A DNA stretch of 35,044 nt from Streptomyces adustus (GCF_009377175.1 NZ_VJZD01000084.1:1-35044); one strand, 5' to 3'. Counted from the stretch's first letter, positions 6,385-14,252 are shown. Notes: generated by a model from the sequence alone, not told the origin. Numbers and translations: made by a program.

Positions 6385-7989
6385 TCAGGCAGGCTGGGCG
6401 GCGGCCGCGTCCAGGGCCTCCCGGGCCGCCGTCACGGCCGCCGCCCGGTCCTGCGGCACGAGCCCGATGCGGGTACGCCGGTCCAGGAGGTCGGCCTCGT
6501 CCAGGGCGCCCTCGTGCAGGGCGGCCCACAGCAGGGCGCCCCGGGTGAGGGGGTTGCCAGGCACCACGGGTTCGTTCAGGCGGGGATCACGGGTGCCCAG
6601 GGCGTGCACGGCCGGTGCCTCGGTGCCGTAGCGGCGGACCAGGTGGCCGGGGGCCGTGAGCGCGCCGAGCCGGTGCGGGGCGGCGGCTCCGACCAGGGGC
6701 AGGGACGCGGTGGTCGAGTCACCGGCGCGCAGGCCGCGGGCCTCGACCGCCGCGTCGACGGCGTCCTGCGCCATGCGCCGGTAGGTGGTGAGTTTGCCGC
6801 CGACCACCGTGACCACCCCTTCGTCGGAGGTGAGGACGGCGTGCCGGCGCGAGATGTCGGAGGTGCGCGCGGGGTCCGTCGACCGGGTCGGCGCGGTGTC
6901 CAGCAGGGGACGCAGTCCCGCGAAGGCGCCGACGACGTCGTGGCGCCTGACCGGGGTGTCCAGGGCGGAGCCCAGCACGTCCAGCAGGAAGCCGATGTCG
7001 GACTCGGGCACCTCGGGCACGTCCGGTATGTCACCGTCGACGGGCTCGTCGGTCAGGCCCACGTACACACGGCCGTCGTCCTGCGGCAGCACGAGGACGA
7101 ACCGGTTGGTCTCCCCCGGAATCGGGATGTGCAGGCCTGCGGGCAGCGGACCGAGCAGGTCGGCGCGCAGGACCAGATGGGTGCCGCGCGAGGGGCGGAT
7201 ACGGATGCCGTCGACCAGGCCGCCCGCCCATACGCCGGAGGCGTTGATGATCGCGCGGGCCCTGATCTCGCCCTGTTCTCCGGTGAGTTCGTCGCGGACG
7301 CGGGCGGTGCTCCCACCGAGTTCCAGGGCCCGGACCCTGGTGAGGATCTTCGCGCCGTGGGCGGCGGCGGTGCGGGCCAGCGCGGTGACCAGACGGGCGT
7401 CGTCGGTCACCCGGCCGTCCCAGGACAGCAGCCCGCCGCGCAGGCCGCCGGGGCGTACCGACGGTGTCAGGTGGCGGGCTTCGACGGCGGAGAGGCGGCG
7501 CGGCGCGGGCAGGGTGGCCCGGGAGGTGCGGGCCGCGAGCCGCAGGGCGTCCCCGGCCCGGAAGCCGGCCCAGGCCAAGGACGCCTGGCCGCGGGAGACC
7601 GAGGGCGTCAGGGGCAGGACGAAGGGCTGGGCGCGTACCAGGTGGGGTGCGGTGCGTTCCATGAGGACACCGCGTTCCACGGCGCTCTCGTGGGCGACGT
7701 CGAGTTGTCCCGAGGCGAGGTAGCGCAGTCCGCCGTGGATGAGTTTGGAACTCCAGCGCGAGGTGCCGAAGGCGAGGTCGTGGGCGTCGACGGCGACGAC
7801 GCTGAGGCCGCGCGCCGCGGCGTCGAGTGCGACCCCGGCGCCGGTGGCGCCGAGCCCGACGACCAGGACGTCCACCACGTCGGCGTCGACGGCCTCGGCC
7901 AGTTCGCGGCGGCGGCGGACGGCGGAGAGCGACGATCCGGGGGCGGGAGCGGGGACGGACGGGCCGGACGGACTGCTGGTCGGGCTCAT
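6385..7989 (-). CDS. glpD: FAD-dependent glycerol-3-phosphate dehydrogenase (GlpD)
   Basis: The 534-residue flavoprotein would oxidise glycerol-3-phosphate to dihydroxyacetone phosphate, passing electrons to quinone at the membrane. The FAD-binding site is VLVVGLGATGAGVALDAAARG (GxGxxG at 45-50), and the GlpD signature FGTSRWSSKLIHGGLRYL follows at 74-91. The C-terminal part (VVGGKLTTYRRMAQDAVDAA) is the usual GlpD tail. The ATG at 7989 overlaps the stop of the TetR gene in an ATGA, so the two are translationally coupled. A Ser/Pro-rich N-terminal extension of about 35 residues precedes the dinucleotide fold. The neighbours suggest this copy feeds or drains the DHAP pool for lipid synthesis, not primarily glycerol uptake; no glpF or glpK is present. 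Confidence 0.93.
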   Translation of the reverse strand: MSPTSSPSGPSVPAPAPGSSLSAVRRRRELAEAVDADVVDVLVVGLGATGAGVALDAAARGLSVVAVDAHDLAFGTSRWSSKLIHGGLRYLASGQLDVAHESAVERGVLMERTAPHLVRAQPFVLPLTPSVSRGQASLAWAGFRAGDALRLAARTSRATLPAPRRLSAVEARHLTPSVRPGGLRGGLLSWDGRVTDDARLVTALARTAAAHGAKILTRVRALELGGSTARVRDELTGEQGEIRARAIINASGVWAGGLVDGIRIRPSRGTHLVLRADLLGPLPAGLHIPIPGETNRFVLVLPQDDGRVYVGLTDEPVDGDIPDVPEVPESDIGFLLDVLGSALDTPVRRHDVVGAFAGLRPLLDTAPTRSTDPARTSDISRRHAVLTSDEGVVTVVGGKLTTYRRMAQDAVDAAVEARGLRAGDSTTASLPLVGAAAPHRLGALTAPGHLVRRYGTEAPAVHALGTRDPRLNEPVVPGNPLTRGALLWAALHEGALDEADLLDRRTRIGLVPQDRAAAVTAAREALDAAAAQPA

Positions 7990-8606
7990 GGGGTCAGGGT
8001 CCTCTCCAGAAGGGTGCGCAGTTCGTCGAGGAAGGCGGACTCGGTGAGTTCGGGGTCGTCCTCGTCGGTCATGGTCCGCAGCGACAGGGTGAAGGACTGG
8101 ACGACGAGCAGGACCGCGCGGGCCTGCCGGTCCGTGTGCGTGCGCCGCACCGACCCGTCGGCGTGACCTTCCGCCAGCGATTCGGCGAGCAGGCCCAGCA
8201 GGGCTTCCTGGCTGGCTCCCCGGCGGTCCAGGACGTAGGTCAGCAGGAGTTCGGGGTCGACGTCGACGATCTTGAGGAAGAGCGGGTGGGCCCGGAACGC
8301 CGCGACTCCGGCCACGAGCCCGTCCACGATCAGGCCGCGCATGTCCTGGCCGGGCCGACGCTGCGGCATGGCACGGCTCGCCACGTCGATCCACTCACGC
8401 GTCATGAGGTCGCCGACCAGTGACCGCACGTCGGGCCAGCGGCGGTAGAGGGTCATCCGCGAGACGCCGGCGCGTCGGGCGACGTCGGTGAGGGTGGTGC
8501 GCCGGACGCCGAACGCCAGCACACAGTCGCGTACGGCGTCGAGAACGGGATCGCTGTCCGAGCTGTCCGAGCTGCTGCCCGAGTGGTTGTGACGAATAGG
8601 CGTCAT
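7986..8606 (-). CDS. TetR-family regulator of the glpD/lipid cluster
   Basis: The 206-residue protein has an N-terminal TetR helix-turn-helix (TLTDVARRAGVSRMTLYRRW, about 38-57) and an all-helical C-terminal ligand domain. It sits between glpD (coupled downstream through ATGA) and the divergent flavoenzyme gene. A palindrome with a 13-base core lies three bases upstream of its ATG, so it very likely represses itself, glpD and the divergent operon. The effector may be a lipid or acyl compound, which is inferred from neighbours only. The ATG at 8606 has no ribosome site and a TACACT box seven bases upstream, which points to leaderless translation. Confidence 0.9.
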   Translation of the reverse strand: MTPIRHNHSGSSSDSSDSDPVLDAVRDCVLAFGVRRTTLTDVARRAGVSRMTLYRRWPDVRSLVGDLMTREWIDVASRAMPQRRPGQDMRGLIVDGLVAGVAAFRAHPLFLKIVDVDPELLLTYVLDRRGASQEALLGLLAESLAEGHADGSVRRTHTDRQARAVLLVVQSFTLSLRTMTDEDDPELTESAFLDELRTLLERTLTP

Positions 8607-8608
8607 GT

Positions 8609-8621
8609 GTCACAGTGTAAC
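8609..8621. promoter_or_regulatory. Probable TetR operator with embedded -10 box
   Basis: GTCACA-G-TGTAAC is an odd-length palindrome matching at five of six arm positions. On the minus strand it contains TACACT (8614-8619), a TANNNT box seven bases from the tetR ATG. A repressor bound here would cover the tetR promoter and could also block the divergent flavoenzyme promoter. Confidence 0.55.
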
Positions 8622-8682
8622 GCCCCGTGCGGCCGTGCGGGAGACGGCGCGTCGCCAACCGACCGATGAGGACAGACCGTTC

Positions 8683-10275
8683 ATGGACATGCTGTGGAGT
8701 GGCTGGGGCGACCCCGCCAAGGCGGCACCGCTGCCCGATCCGGTGACCGCGCTGCTGCGGGACCTGCTCGGCGTCAAGCCGCGGGACACCGGCACGCTCG
8801 CCCTGGAGGAGATCCCGCTCCCCGAGTCCCCGCTGGACACCGCCGCCCTGCGCGCGCTGGCGGCGGCCGTCGGCGGCGAGGCCCATGTGCGCACCGACGC
8901 GGAGAGCCGGATCAGGCACACGCGCGGCAAGTCCACGCCCGACCTGTTGAGGATCCGTGCCGGAGACGTCGTGGACGCCCCGGCAGCCGTGGTCCTGCCC
9001 GCCACCCACGCCGAGGTCCTCGCGGTGCTGCGGGTCTGCGGCGAACACTCCCTCGCGGTCGTCCCGTTCGGCGGCGGTACGTCCGTCGTCGGCGGCCTCG
9101 CCCCCGAGCGCCGTGTCTTCGTCGCCCTGGACCTGCGCCGTATGGACGCCCTGCTCGACGTCGACCCGATCTCACGGACCGCCACTCTCCAGCCCGGCCT
9201 GCGCGCCCCCGACGCGGAGGCGCTCCTGGCCGGGCACGGGTTCACCCTCGGCCACTTCCCGCAGTCCTACGAGTGGGCGACGATCGGCGGATTCGCGGCC
9301 GCCCGTTCCAGCGGACAGGCCTCCGCCGGTTACGGCCGCTTCGACGAGATGGTCCTCGGCCTCACCGTCGCGACCCCCGAGGGCACCCTGGAAGTGGGAC
9401 GCGCGCCGCGCTCGGCGGCCGGCCCCGATCTGCGGCAGCTGATCCTCGGCTCCGAGGGAGCCTTCGGGGTCATCACCGCCGTCACGGTCCGCGTCAGGCC
9501 CCAGCCGCAGAAACGTATCTACGAGGGGTGGCGCTTCGCCTCCTTCGAGCAGGGCGCCGCCGCCCTGCGCCGGCTCGCCCAGGACGGCCCGCGCCCGACG
9601 GTCCTGCGACTGTCCGACGAGACGGAGACGTTCGTCGGCCTCGCCCAGCCCGACGCCATCGGCTCGGCCGACCTGTCGGCGAACGCCGGTTGCACGGCGA
9701 TCGCCGGGTACGAGGGGACCCAGGAGGAGACGGAGCGCCGCCGGGAGCAGGCCGCCGCCGTGCTGCGCGCCGCCGGTGGCACCCTCCTCGGAGCGGAGCC
9801 CGGCGAACGCTGGGCACACGGCCGTTACGCGGCACCGTACCTGCGGGACTCCCTGCTCGACGCCGGCGCGTTCGCCGAGACCCTGGAGACGGCGGCCTTC
9901 TGGTCGCGGATCCCCGAGCTCTACGCGGCCGTACGCACCGCGCTCACCGAGACCCTCACCGCGGCCGGGACCCCGCCGCTCGTGATGTGCCACATCTCGC
10001 ACGTGTACGAGAACGGCGCCTCGCTGTACTTCACCGTGGTCGGCGCCCAGGGCGAGGACGCCGTCGCGCACTGGGCACCGGCCAAGGCGGCGGCCTGCGA
10101 GGCCGTCCTGAACGCGGGCGGTACGATCAGCCACCACCACGGCGTGGGTACCGATCACCGTGACTGGTACGTGCGGGAGGCCGGGCCGCTGGGTGTCGAG
10201 GCACTGCGCGCCGTCAAGCGGCGACTGGACCCCGACGGCCTGCTCAACCCCGGGGTGCTGCTGCCCAAGGACTGA
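8683..10275 (+). CDS. FAD-binding oxidase, alkyldihydroxyacetonephosphate synthase-like
   Basis: The 530-residue protein belongs to the VAO/FAD-linked oxidase fold. The FAD pyrophosphate loop is VVPFGGGTSVVGGL (127-139), and the C-terminal part resembles alkyl-DHAP synthase (AGPS). The AGPS-type His motif TISHHHGVG (481-489) and the HVYENGASLYF segment (440-450), which matches the region of the AGPS active-site Tyr, are both present. AGPS swaps the acyl chain of acyl-DHAP for a fatty alcohol to make ether lipids, but bacterial relatives are often uncharacterised. The ATG at 8683 follows GAGGACAG by 10 bases; an earlier in-frame start at 8605 lies over the operator and is unlikely. It is followed by a diacylglycerol-kinase-like gene after two hairpins. 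Confidence 0.88.
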   Translation: MDMLWSGWGDPAKAAPLPDPVTALLRDLLGVKPRDTGTLALEEIPLPESPLDTAALRALAAAVGGEAHVRTDAESRIRHTRGKSTPDLLRIRAGDVVDAPAAVVLPATHAEVLAVLRVCGEHSLAVVPFGGGTSVVGGLAPERRVFVALDLRRMDALLDVDPISRTATLQPGLRAPDAEALLAGHGFTLGHFPQSYEWATIGGFAAARSSGQASAGYGRFDEMVLGLTVATPEGTLEVGRAPRSAAGPDLRQLILGSEGAFGVITAVTVRVRPQPQKRIYEGWRFASFEQGAAALRRLAQDGPRPTVLRLSDETETFVGLAQPDAIGSADLSANAGCTAIAGYEGTQEETERRREQAAAVLRAAGGTLLGAEPGERWAHGRYAAPYLRDSLLDAGAFAETLETAAFWSRIPELYAAVRTALTETLTAAGTPPLVMCHISHVYENGASLYFTVVGAQGEDAVAHWAPAKAAACEAVLNAGGTISHHHGVGTDHRDWYVREAGPLGVEALRAVKRRLDPDGLLNPGVLLPKD

Positions 10276-10284
10276 CTCCCCCGC

Positions 10285-10308
10285 ACCGGCCGCCGTACGG
10301 CGGCCGGT
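10285..10308. repeat. Perfect 24-bp palindrome between flavoenzyme and lipid-kinase genes
   Basis: The 12-base arm beginning ACCGGCCG is followed immediately by its exact reverse complement, centred on the T/A at 10296/10297. In RNA it would form a very stable hairpin 9 bases past the stop codon. A second hairpin follows at 10324-10340 (GGCCCC/GGGGCC, 5-base loop). Together they could attenuate read-through into the next gene or protect the upstream mRNA end. There is no T-tract. Confidence 0.8.
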
Positions 10309-10399
10309 CCGTCGTCGGACTCCGGCCCCGCGCCGGGGCCTGCACCTCCCCAGGCTCCATCCCCGCTCCGTCCCACCGTCACCGCCCGGAGGCACACCG

Positions 10400-11281
10400 A
10401 TGCGACAGTTCACCGCCGTCGTCAATCCCACTGCGGGCGACTCGGCCGGAGCGGCGGCGCTGCTCCAGGTCGCCCGTCTGCTGCGGGAGGCCGGAGCGGG
10501 ACTGGACACCGAGTACAGCCACAGCCTCGCCCACGCCCGGGAGCTGGCCCGCCGGGCCGCGGAACAGGGTCGGGTCGTACTCGCCGTCGGCGGCGACGGC
10601 ATGGCCGGAGGCATAGGCGGCGCGCTCAGCGGTACGGACGCCGTGCTGGGCCTGATACCCGCGGGCCGCGGCAACGACTTCGCCCGTGCTCTCCAGCTGC
10701 CCACCGACGCGGCCGGCCTGGCCCGGGTCCTGCTCGACGGCGAGCCGCGGCGCGTGGACACCATCGAGGTCGAGTCGGCGGTACACCCCCGCACCGTGGT
10801 GCTGGGCAGTGTCTATGCGGGCGTCGACGCGCTCGCCAACCGCCATGCCAACCGGGCGCGCGTCCTGCGTGGGGCCGCCTCGTACTATGCCGGCGGGCTG
10901 CGCGCCGTCGCCGGCTGGCGCCCGGCCTCGTACCGGGTCACCGTCGACGGCCGGGAGCACCCGCACCGCGGCTACACCGTCGTGGCCGCCAACTCCGCCT
11001 ACTACGGCTCCGGGCGCATCGTCGCCCCGTCCGCCCGGGTGGACGACGGCCTGCTGGACGTCGTCATGATCCGGGAGGCCCCCCGGCGCCTGTTCTTCAC
11101 GCTCATGAACGAACTCAAGACCGGCGCCCATGTCGAGCGGCCCGAGGTCGTCGTCCTGCAAGGCAGGGAGATCCGCATCGAGGCGGACCGGCCGGTGCCC
11201 TACGGCGCCGACGGCGAGGTCGACGCCACCCTGCCCGTGACCGTCCGGGTACGACCGCGCGACCTGTCCATCCTGTTCTGA
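10400..11281 (+). CDS. Diacylglycerol kinase-like lipid kinase
   Basis: The 293-residue protein has the DAGK catalytic fold. VVNPTAG (7-13) starts the nucleotide domain, the GGDG motif appears as AVGGDGMAGGI (62-72), and IPAGRGNDFARAL (86-98) matches the GTGNDFAR loop with an Arg in place of the Thr. Met instead of Thr/Ser follows GGDG. It should phosphorylate a lipid alcohol such as diacylglycerol, giving phosphatidic acid. The start at 10400 has a GGAGG site; the frame is open upstream, but that overlaps the preceding gene. The pairing with an AGPS-like flavoenzyme, TetR and GlpD matches the Rv2249c-Rv2252 arrangement, where, as I recall, Rv2252 is the diacylglycerol kinase DagK. Confidence 0.9.
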   Translation: MRQFTAVVNPTAGDSAGAAALLQVARLLREAGAGLDTEYSHSLAHARELARRAAEQGRVVLAVGGDGMAGGIGGALSGTDAVLGLIPAGRGNDFARALQLPTDAAGLARVLLDGEPRRVDTIEVESAVHPRTVVLGSVYAGVDALANRHANRARVLRGAASYYAGGLRAVAGWRPASYRVTVDGREHPHRGYTVVAANSAYYGSGRIVAPSARVDDGLLDVVMIREAPRRLFFTLMNELKTGAHVERPEVVVLQGREIRIEADRPVPYGADGEVDATLPVTVRVRPRDLSILF

Positions 11282-11287
11282 GCGCCG

Positions 11288-11309
11288 GGGCGGCCTAGGG
11301 GGACCGCCC
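11288..11309 (+). terminator. GC hairpin after the lipid-kinase gene
   Basis: GGGCGG (11288-11293) pairs with CCGCCC (11304-11309) just past the stop codon at 11281. It lacks a T-tract, and is a plausible but unproven terminator. Confidence 0.4.
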
Positions 11310-11389
11310 ACCGGCGGGGCACGACCGTGCAGGGCCGTGCGACCAGCGGATTTAGGCGCGAAGGGGTCCCCGGCTAACACGGCTCGCCT

Positions 11390-11640
11390 CGCCGCATTCG
11401 CAGCGACACGCTGGCGTCGGGGGATGAGCGGACGTCAGAAGATCCATCAGACGGACTAATCGTATGTCAATCTGCCTTATTTGATGGCGATATGACATCG
11501 CATCAGGCTCCCAAATAAGGCCAGAAATGCCTCATTTGGCGCTCTTATGCCTGTCTTTCGAAATGACCGATATGACCGCCGTGGGTAAGTTCATTCACAA
11601 GCCGGCTGACGGGCCGGCAGCCCTGAAACAGGAGATTGTG
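11390..11640 (+). promoter_or_regulatory. AT-rich upstream region with three GCCTYATTTG copies
   Basis: This 250-base stretch is far more AT-rich than its surroundings. GCCTTATTTG (11474-11483) is repeated in inverted form as CAAATAAGGC (11512-11521), forming a 10-bp stem. A third copy, GCCTCATTTG, follows directly at about 11529-11538. Inside the stem, GGCGAT/ATCGC and ATGTCA (11464-11469)/TGACAT (11493-11498) also pair. A small hairpin AAATG/CATTT lies at 11525-11537. This looks like a multi-site operator or a structured leader for the secreted protein at 11643. I could not place promoter boxes with confidence. Confidence 0.6.
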
Positions 11641-11642
11641 AA

Positions 11643-12275
11643 ATGAAGCTTCGTTCCACGGCGGTCACCGCCGCCGTTTCCGCAGCAGCGGCTCTGGCCG
11701 CGACCGGCATCACCTACGCCTCCGCCGCTTCCGCCCCGGCGCCCCAGCAGGCGCCGGCCGTCGCCGCCCCCGCCGCCGCTCCCGCCGCTCCTGCCGCCGC
11801 TCCCGACGGTGGCAGCGGCGGCGGGAACGGCAACAACAACAACGGCAAGGGCAACGAGGGCAAGGGCAACGAGGGTCGCGGCGGCGGCGGTGGCCACCGC
11901 TACTACGAGGGCCGCATCGAGGTCAACGAGCGGTCCTACTCGGCCCACGCCGGCGACTGCATCACCGTCGTCAGCGGCCTGGGGGCGCGCAGCCTGAACA
12001 TCCGCAACGACACCCGTCGGACCGTCGAGGTCTTCCGGGGTGCGGTGTGCGACAACGGCGCTCCCATCGCCACTGTCGGCCCGCGCAGCTCGGCCAACGG
12101 CGTGCGGCCGGGTCACACCGAGGGCGTCGGCGTCGAGCACGGCGTCGTGGCCAGCTTCCGGGTGGTCCGGGGCTACGACGGCTACGACGGCGGTGGCTTC
12201 GGCGGCGGCTACGGCGGCGGCGGCGGCTTCGGCGGCGGCGGCGACCGCGGCGGCGACGACGGCGGCGACTGGTAG
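11643..12275 (+). CDS. Secreted protein with Ala/Pro linker, small two-Cys domain and Gly-rich tail
   Basis: The 210-residue protein has a signal peptide (MKLRSTAV... to about ASA at 29-31), then a long Ala/Pro-rich linker (about 32-55). A Gly/Asn/Lys-rich stretch (about 56-82) comes next. A compact domain (about 85-178) has two cysteines (AGDCITVV, GAVCDNG) that probably form a disulfide. The tail of about 30 residues is almost pure Gly with Tyr, Phe and Asp (GGGFGGGYGGGG). I do not recognise the middle domain. The layout suggests an extracellular or wall-associated adhesive or structural protein. The ATG at 11643 has a GGAG site. It stands alone between a repeat-bearing AT-rich leader and a strong terminator. 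Confidence 0.8.
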   Translation: MKLRSTAVTAAVSAAAALAATGITYASAASAPAPQQAPAVAAPAAAPAAPAAAPDGGSGGGNGNNNNGKGNEGKGNEGRGGGGGHRYYEGRIEVNERSYSAHAGDCITVVSGLGARSLNIRNDTRRTVEVFRGAVCDNGAPIATVGPRSSANGVRPGHTEGVGVEHGVVASFRVVRGYDGYDGGGFGGGYGGGGGFGGGGDRGGDDGGDW

Positions 12276-12301
12276 AACGCGACCAGTCGCACACTGAGGA
12301 G

Positions 12302-12328
12302 CCCCGGCCCGCTGGAATCGGGCCGGGG
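12302..12328 (+). terminator. Strong GC hairpin terminator of secreted Gly-rich protein
   Basis: CCCCGGCCCG (12302-12311) pairs perfectly with CGGGCCGGGG (12319-12328) around a 7-base loop, 26 bases past the stop codon. Confidence 0.75.
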
Positions 12329-12438
12329 TCCCAGTTCCCGCCCCTCCCCGACGGTCACGCCCCGTGTGCACCACGCACGCCCGACGCCGAGCGTGCGAGG
12401 TGCATGCGGGACGTGGCCGTCCGCTTTTCCCTTTTCCC

Positions 12439-14028
12439 TCAGGTGCCGATCCCTTGCGGATAGCTGAAGAAGCCGGTCGGGTCGTACTTCCGCTTCACCC
12501 TGACCAGCCGGTCGTAGTTCGCGCCGTAGTAGGCCCGCCGCCAGTCCTTCAGCGTCGGGTCCGGGAAGTTCTGATACGACTGCTTGGGCGGCGTGCCAGC
12601 GAAGATGCTCTGGTAGAACTCACGCAGCCAGTGCAGGTTCGCGGCCTCGACACGGGGCGGATCGTAATCCGTCCAGGAGGTCTCGGCAGCGAAGATGAAC
12701 ACGGCGTTGCGGTGCACGAACGCGGTCGCGTCCGGTGGCACCTGGTTGATCTCGCCGCCGAGGGCGAACATCGCGAAGCCGGCCCCGTCCTCGTTGCTGC
12801 TGCCCGGCCAGTCCAGCAGCTGCTCGGCCGCGGCACCGACCTGCCGTTCGCTCAGGAGCGTGCGGGAAGTGAGAACGGCCGACTTGGTGGCGAACTGTTC
12901 CACCGGCGTGGTGGCGCTCAGCAGCACGCTCGCCTGACCGGGAGTGACCTCGCGCACGGACGCCCGGTTGCGGGCGCGCTCCTCGGCCGTGCCGATGGCG
13001 AGCAGCGGAGCCAGAATCTCACGCAACTCGTCGAGCGGGCCGTAGTACTGACCGATGGCGTTGACATTGGCGTTGGCGCGGATCTGGTCCCTGGCACGCC
13101 CGTGCGTCCCGATGCCGACACGCAGGTGGAAGCGCTTGTCGTCCAGGCCGTCCAGGGCGATCCGCTGCGCGGCGGCGAGCACCGGCAGCACGGAGTCCAG
13201 GCTCCAGCGCAACTGGTAGAACCCCACGTCGCCCTGGAACTGCTCGTACTGGAACGTAAAGGACGTGTTGACGCCGAAGTTGTTGCCGGCGCCGCCGCGG
13301 CAGCCCCAGAACAGGTCGGAATGCGAGTCCCGGCCGGCCTCCACGACACGTCCGTCGGCGAGGACCACGGTCGTCGAGACCAGGCGGTCGCAGGTCAGAC
13401 CGAACATCTTGTCGCTGAAGCCGATACCGCCGCCGAGCACGAGTCCGGCCACCCCCACCGTGGGACAGCGGCCGGTCGGCACGAAGATCCCCTGGTCCTC
13501 CAGCAGCGGGTGCAGATCGCCGTTGGTGACGCCGGCTCCCACGGTGACCGTGCCCGCGCCATGGGTGACCTTCATCGAGCCGTAGGTCCGGGAGCGGGCG
13601 CCGGATCGCGGGGTGACGCGGATCGTCTTCATCCGGGCCATGTTGAGCAACAGGCCCGTCGTGGTGGAGTACCCGGCGTAGTTGTGGCCCAGCCCGGAGC
13701 GGGGCACGGCGGGCAGCCCGACCGACCGGGCCCAGCGGACCGACGTACGGGCGTCCTCGGTGGAACCGCAGGCGACGATTCCGGCGGGGTGCGTCCCGGC
13801 GAAGCGGTGGTTGAACGGCAGCGCGAGCGGCGGGTAGTGGGAATCGTTCGGCCGGTAGAGGGTGGAGCGCGACGACAGCGCGTCGGCCAGCCGCTTCCAT
13901 TCCCGGGGGCCGACCCCCTCCAGGAATCCGGCAGGTGACGCGGCGGCGGGTGACGCCTGCGCCCCCACCAACCCCGCTCCCAGAGCACCCAGCGTGCCTG
14001 CCCGCACCACTTCCCGCCTGTCGATCAC
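12439..14028 (-). CDS. Secreted FAD-linked oxidase, berberine-bridge-enzyme type
   Basis: The 529-residue protein has an N-terminal export signal with a twin-arginine look (DRREVVRAGTLGAL), ending near AAAS (28-31), which fits folding with FAD before export. The FAD domain shows both covalent attachment residues of bicovalent flavoproteins: His115 in PRSGLGHNYAG and Cys188 in GRCPTVGVAGLVLGGGIGF. The C-terminal BBE segment is YDPTGFFSYPQGIG. It should oxidise a small alcohol, sugar or amine and reduce oxygen to hydrogen peroxide outside the cytoplasm; the substrate is unknown. The GTG start at 14028 has GAGGGG upstream. It lies downstream of the P450 operon, separated by a perfect hairpin, so it is probably its own transcript. 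Confidence 0.9.
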   Translation of the reverse strand: MIDRREVVRAGTLGALGAGLVGAQASPAAASPAGFLEGVGPREWKRLADALSSRSTLYRPNDSHYPPLALPFNHRFAGTHPAGIVACGSTEDARTSVRWARSVGLPAVPRSGLGHNYAGYSTTTGLLLNMARMKTIRVTPRSGARSRTYGSMKVTHGAGTVTVGAGVTNGDLHPLLEDQGIFVPTGRCPTVGVAGLVLGGGIGFSDKMFGLTCDRLVSTTVVLADGRVVEAGRDSHSDLFWGCRGGAGNNFGVNTSFTFQYEQFQGDVGFYQLRWSLDSVLPVLAAAQRIALDGLDDKRFHLRVGIGTHGRARDQIRANANVNAIGQYYGPLDELREILAPLLAIGTAEERARNRASVREVTPGQASVLLSATTPVEQFATKSAVLTSRTLLSERQVGAAAEQLLDWPGSSNEDGAGFAMFALGGEINQVPPDATAFVHRNAVFIFAAETSWTDYDPPRVEAANLHWLREFYQSIFAGTPPKQSYQNFPDPTLKDWRRAYYGANYDRLVRVKRKYDPTGFFSYPQGIGT

Positions 14029-14190
14029 AGTGACTGCCCCTCAAGAGAAACGCCCCGAAGACGCGATCGCCTCCGTGTGCAGTCAACCGATCGCCGGCCC
14101 GCACAGGCGTCCAACATGCTCCGCTCACCGGCCCGCGACACCAAAGAGTGCCCGGTATACCGCCGAATGGGCCCGGACCGGTCGCCGACA

Positions 14191-14228
14191 CGAGAAGCCC
14201 GGCCGGGGATTCCCGGCCGGGCTTCTCG
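14191..14228. terminator. Perfect 17-bp hairpin terminator
   Basis: A 17-base arm at 14191-14207 (starting CGAGAAGCC) is exactly complementary to 14212-14228, with loop GATT. It lies 25 bases past the stop of the P450 gene on the minus strand, so it most likely ends the ferredoxin-reductase-P450 operon. Confidence 0.85.
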
Positions 14229-14252
14229 CGGAGCCCTCCCCCGCCCGCTTCC

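Noticed and set aside
8605..8682. Earlier start of the AGPS-like protein at 8605
   Set aside because: It would place coding sequence over the operator and divergent promoter, has no ribosome site, and the added residues are not motif-bearing.
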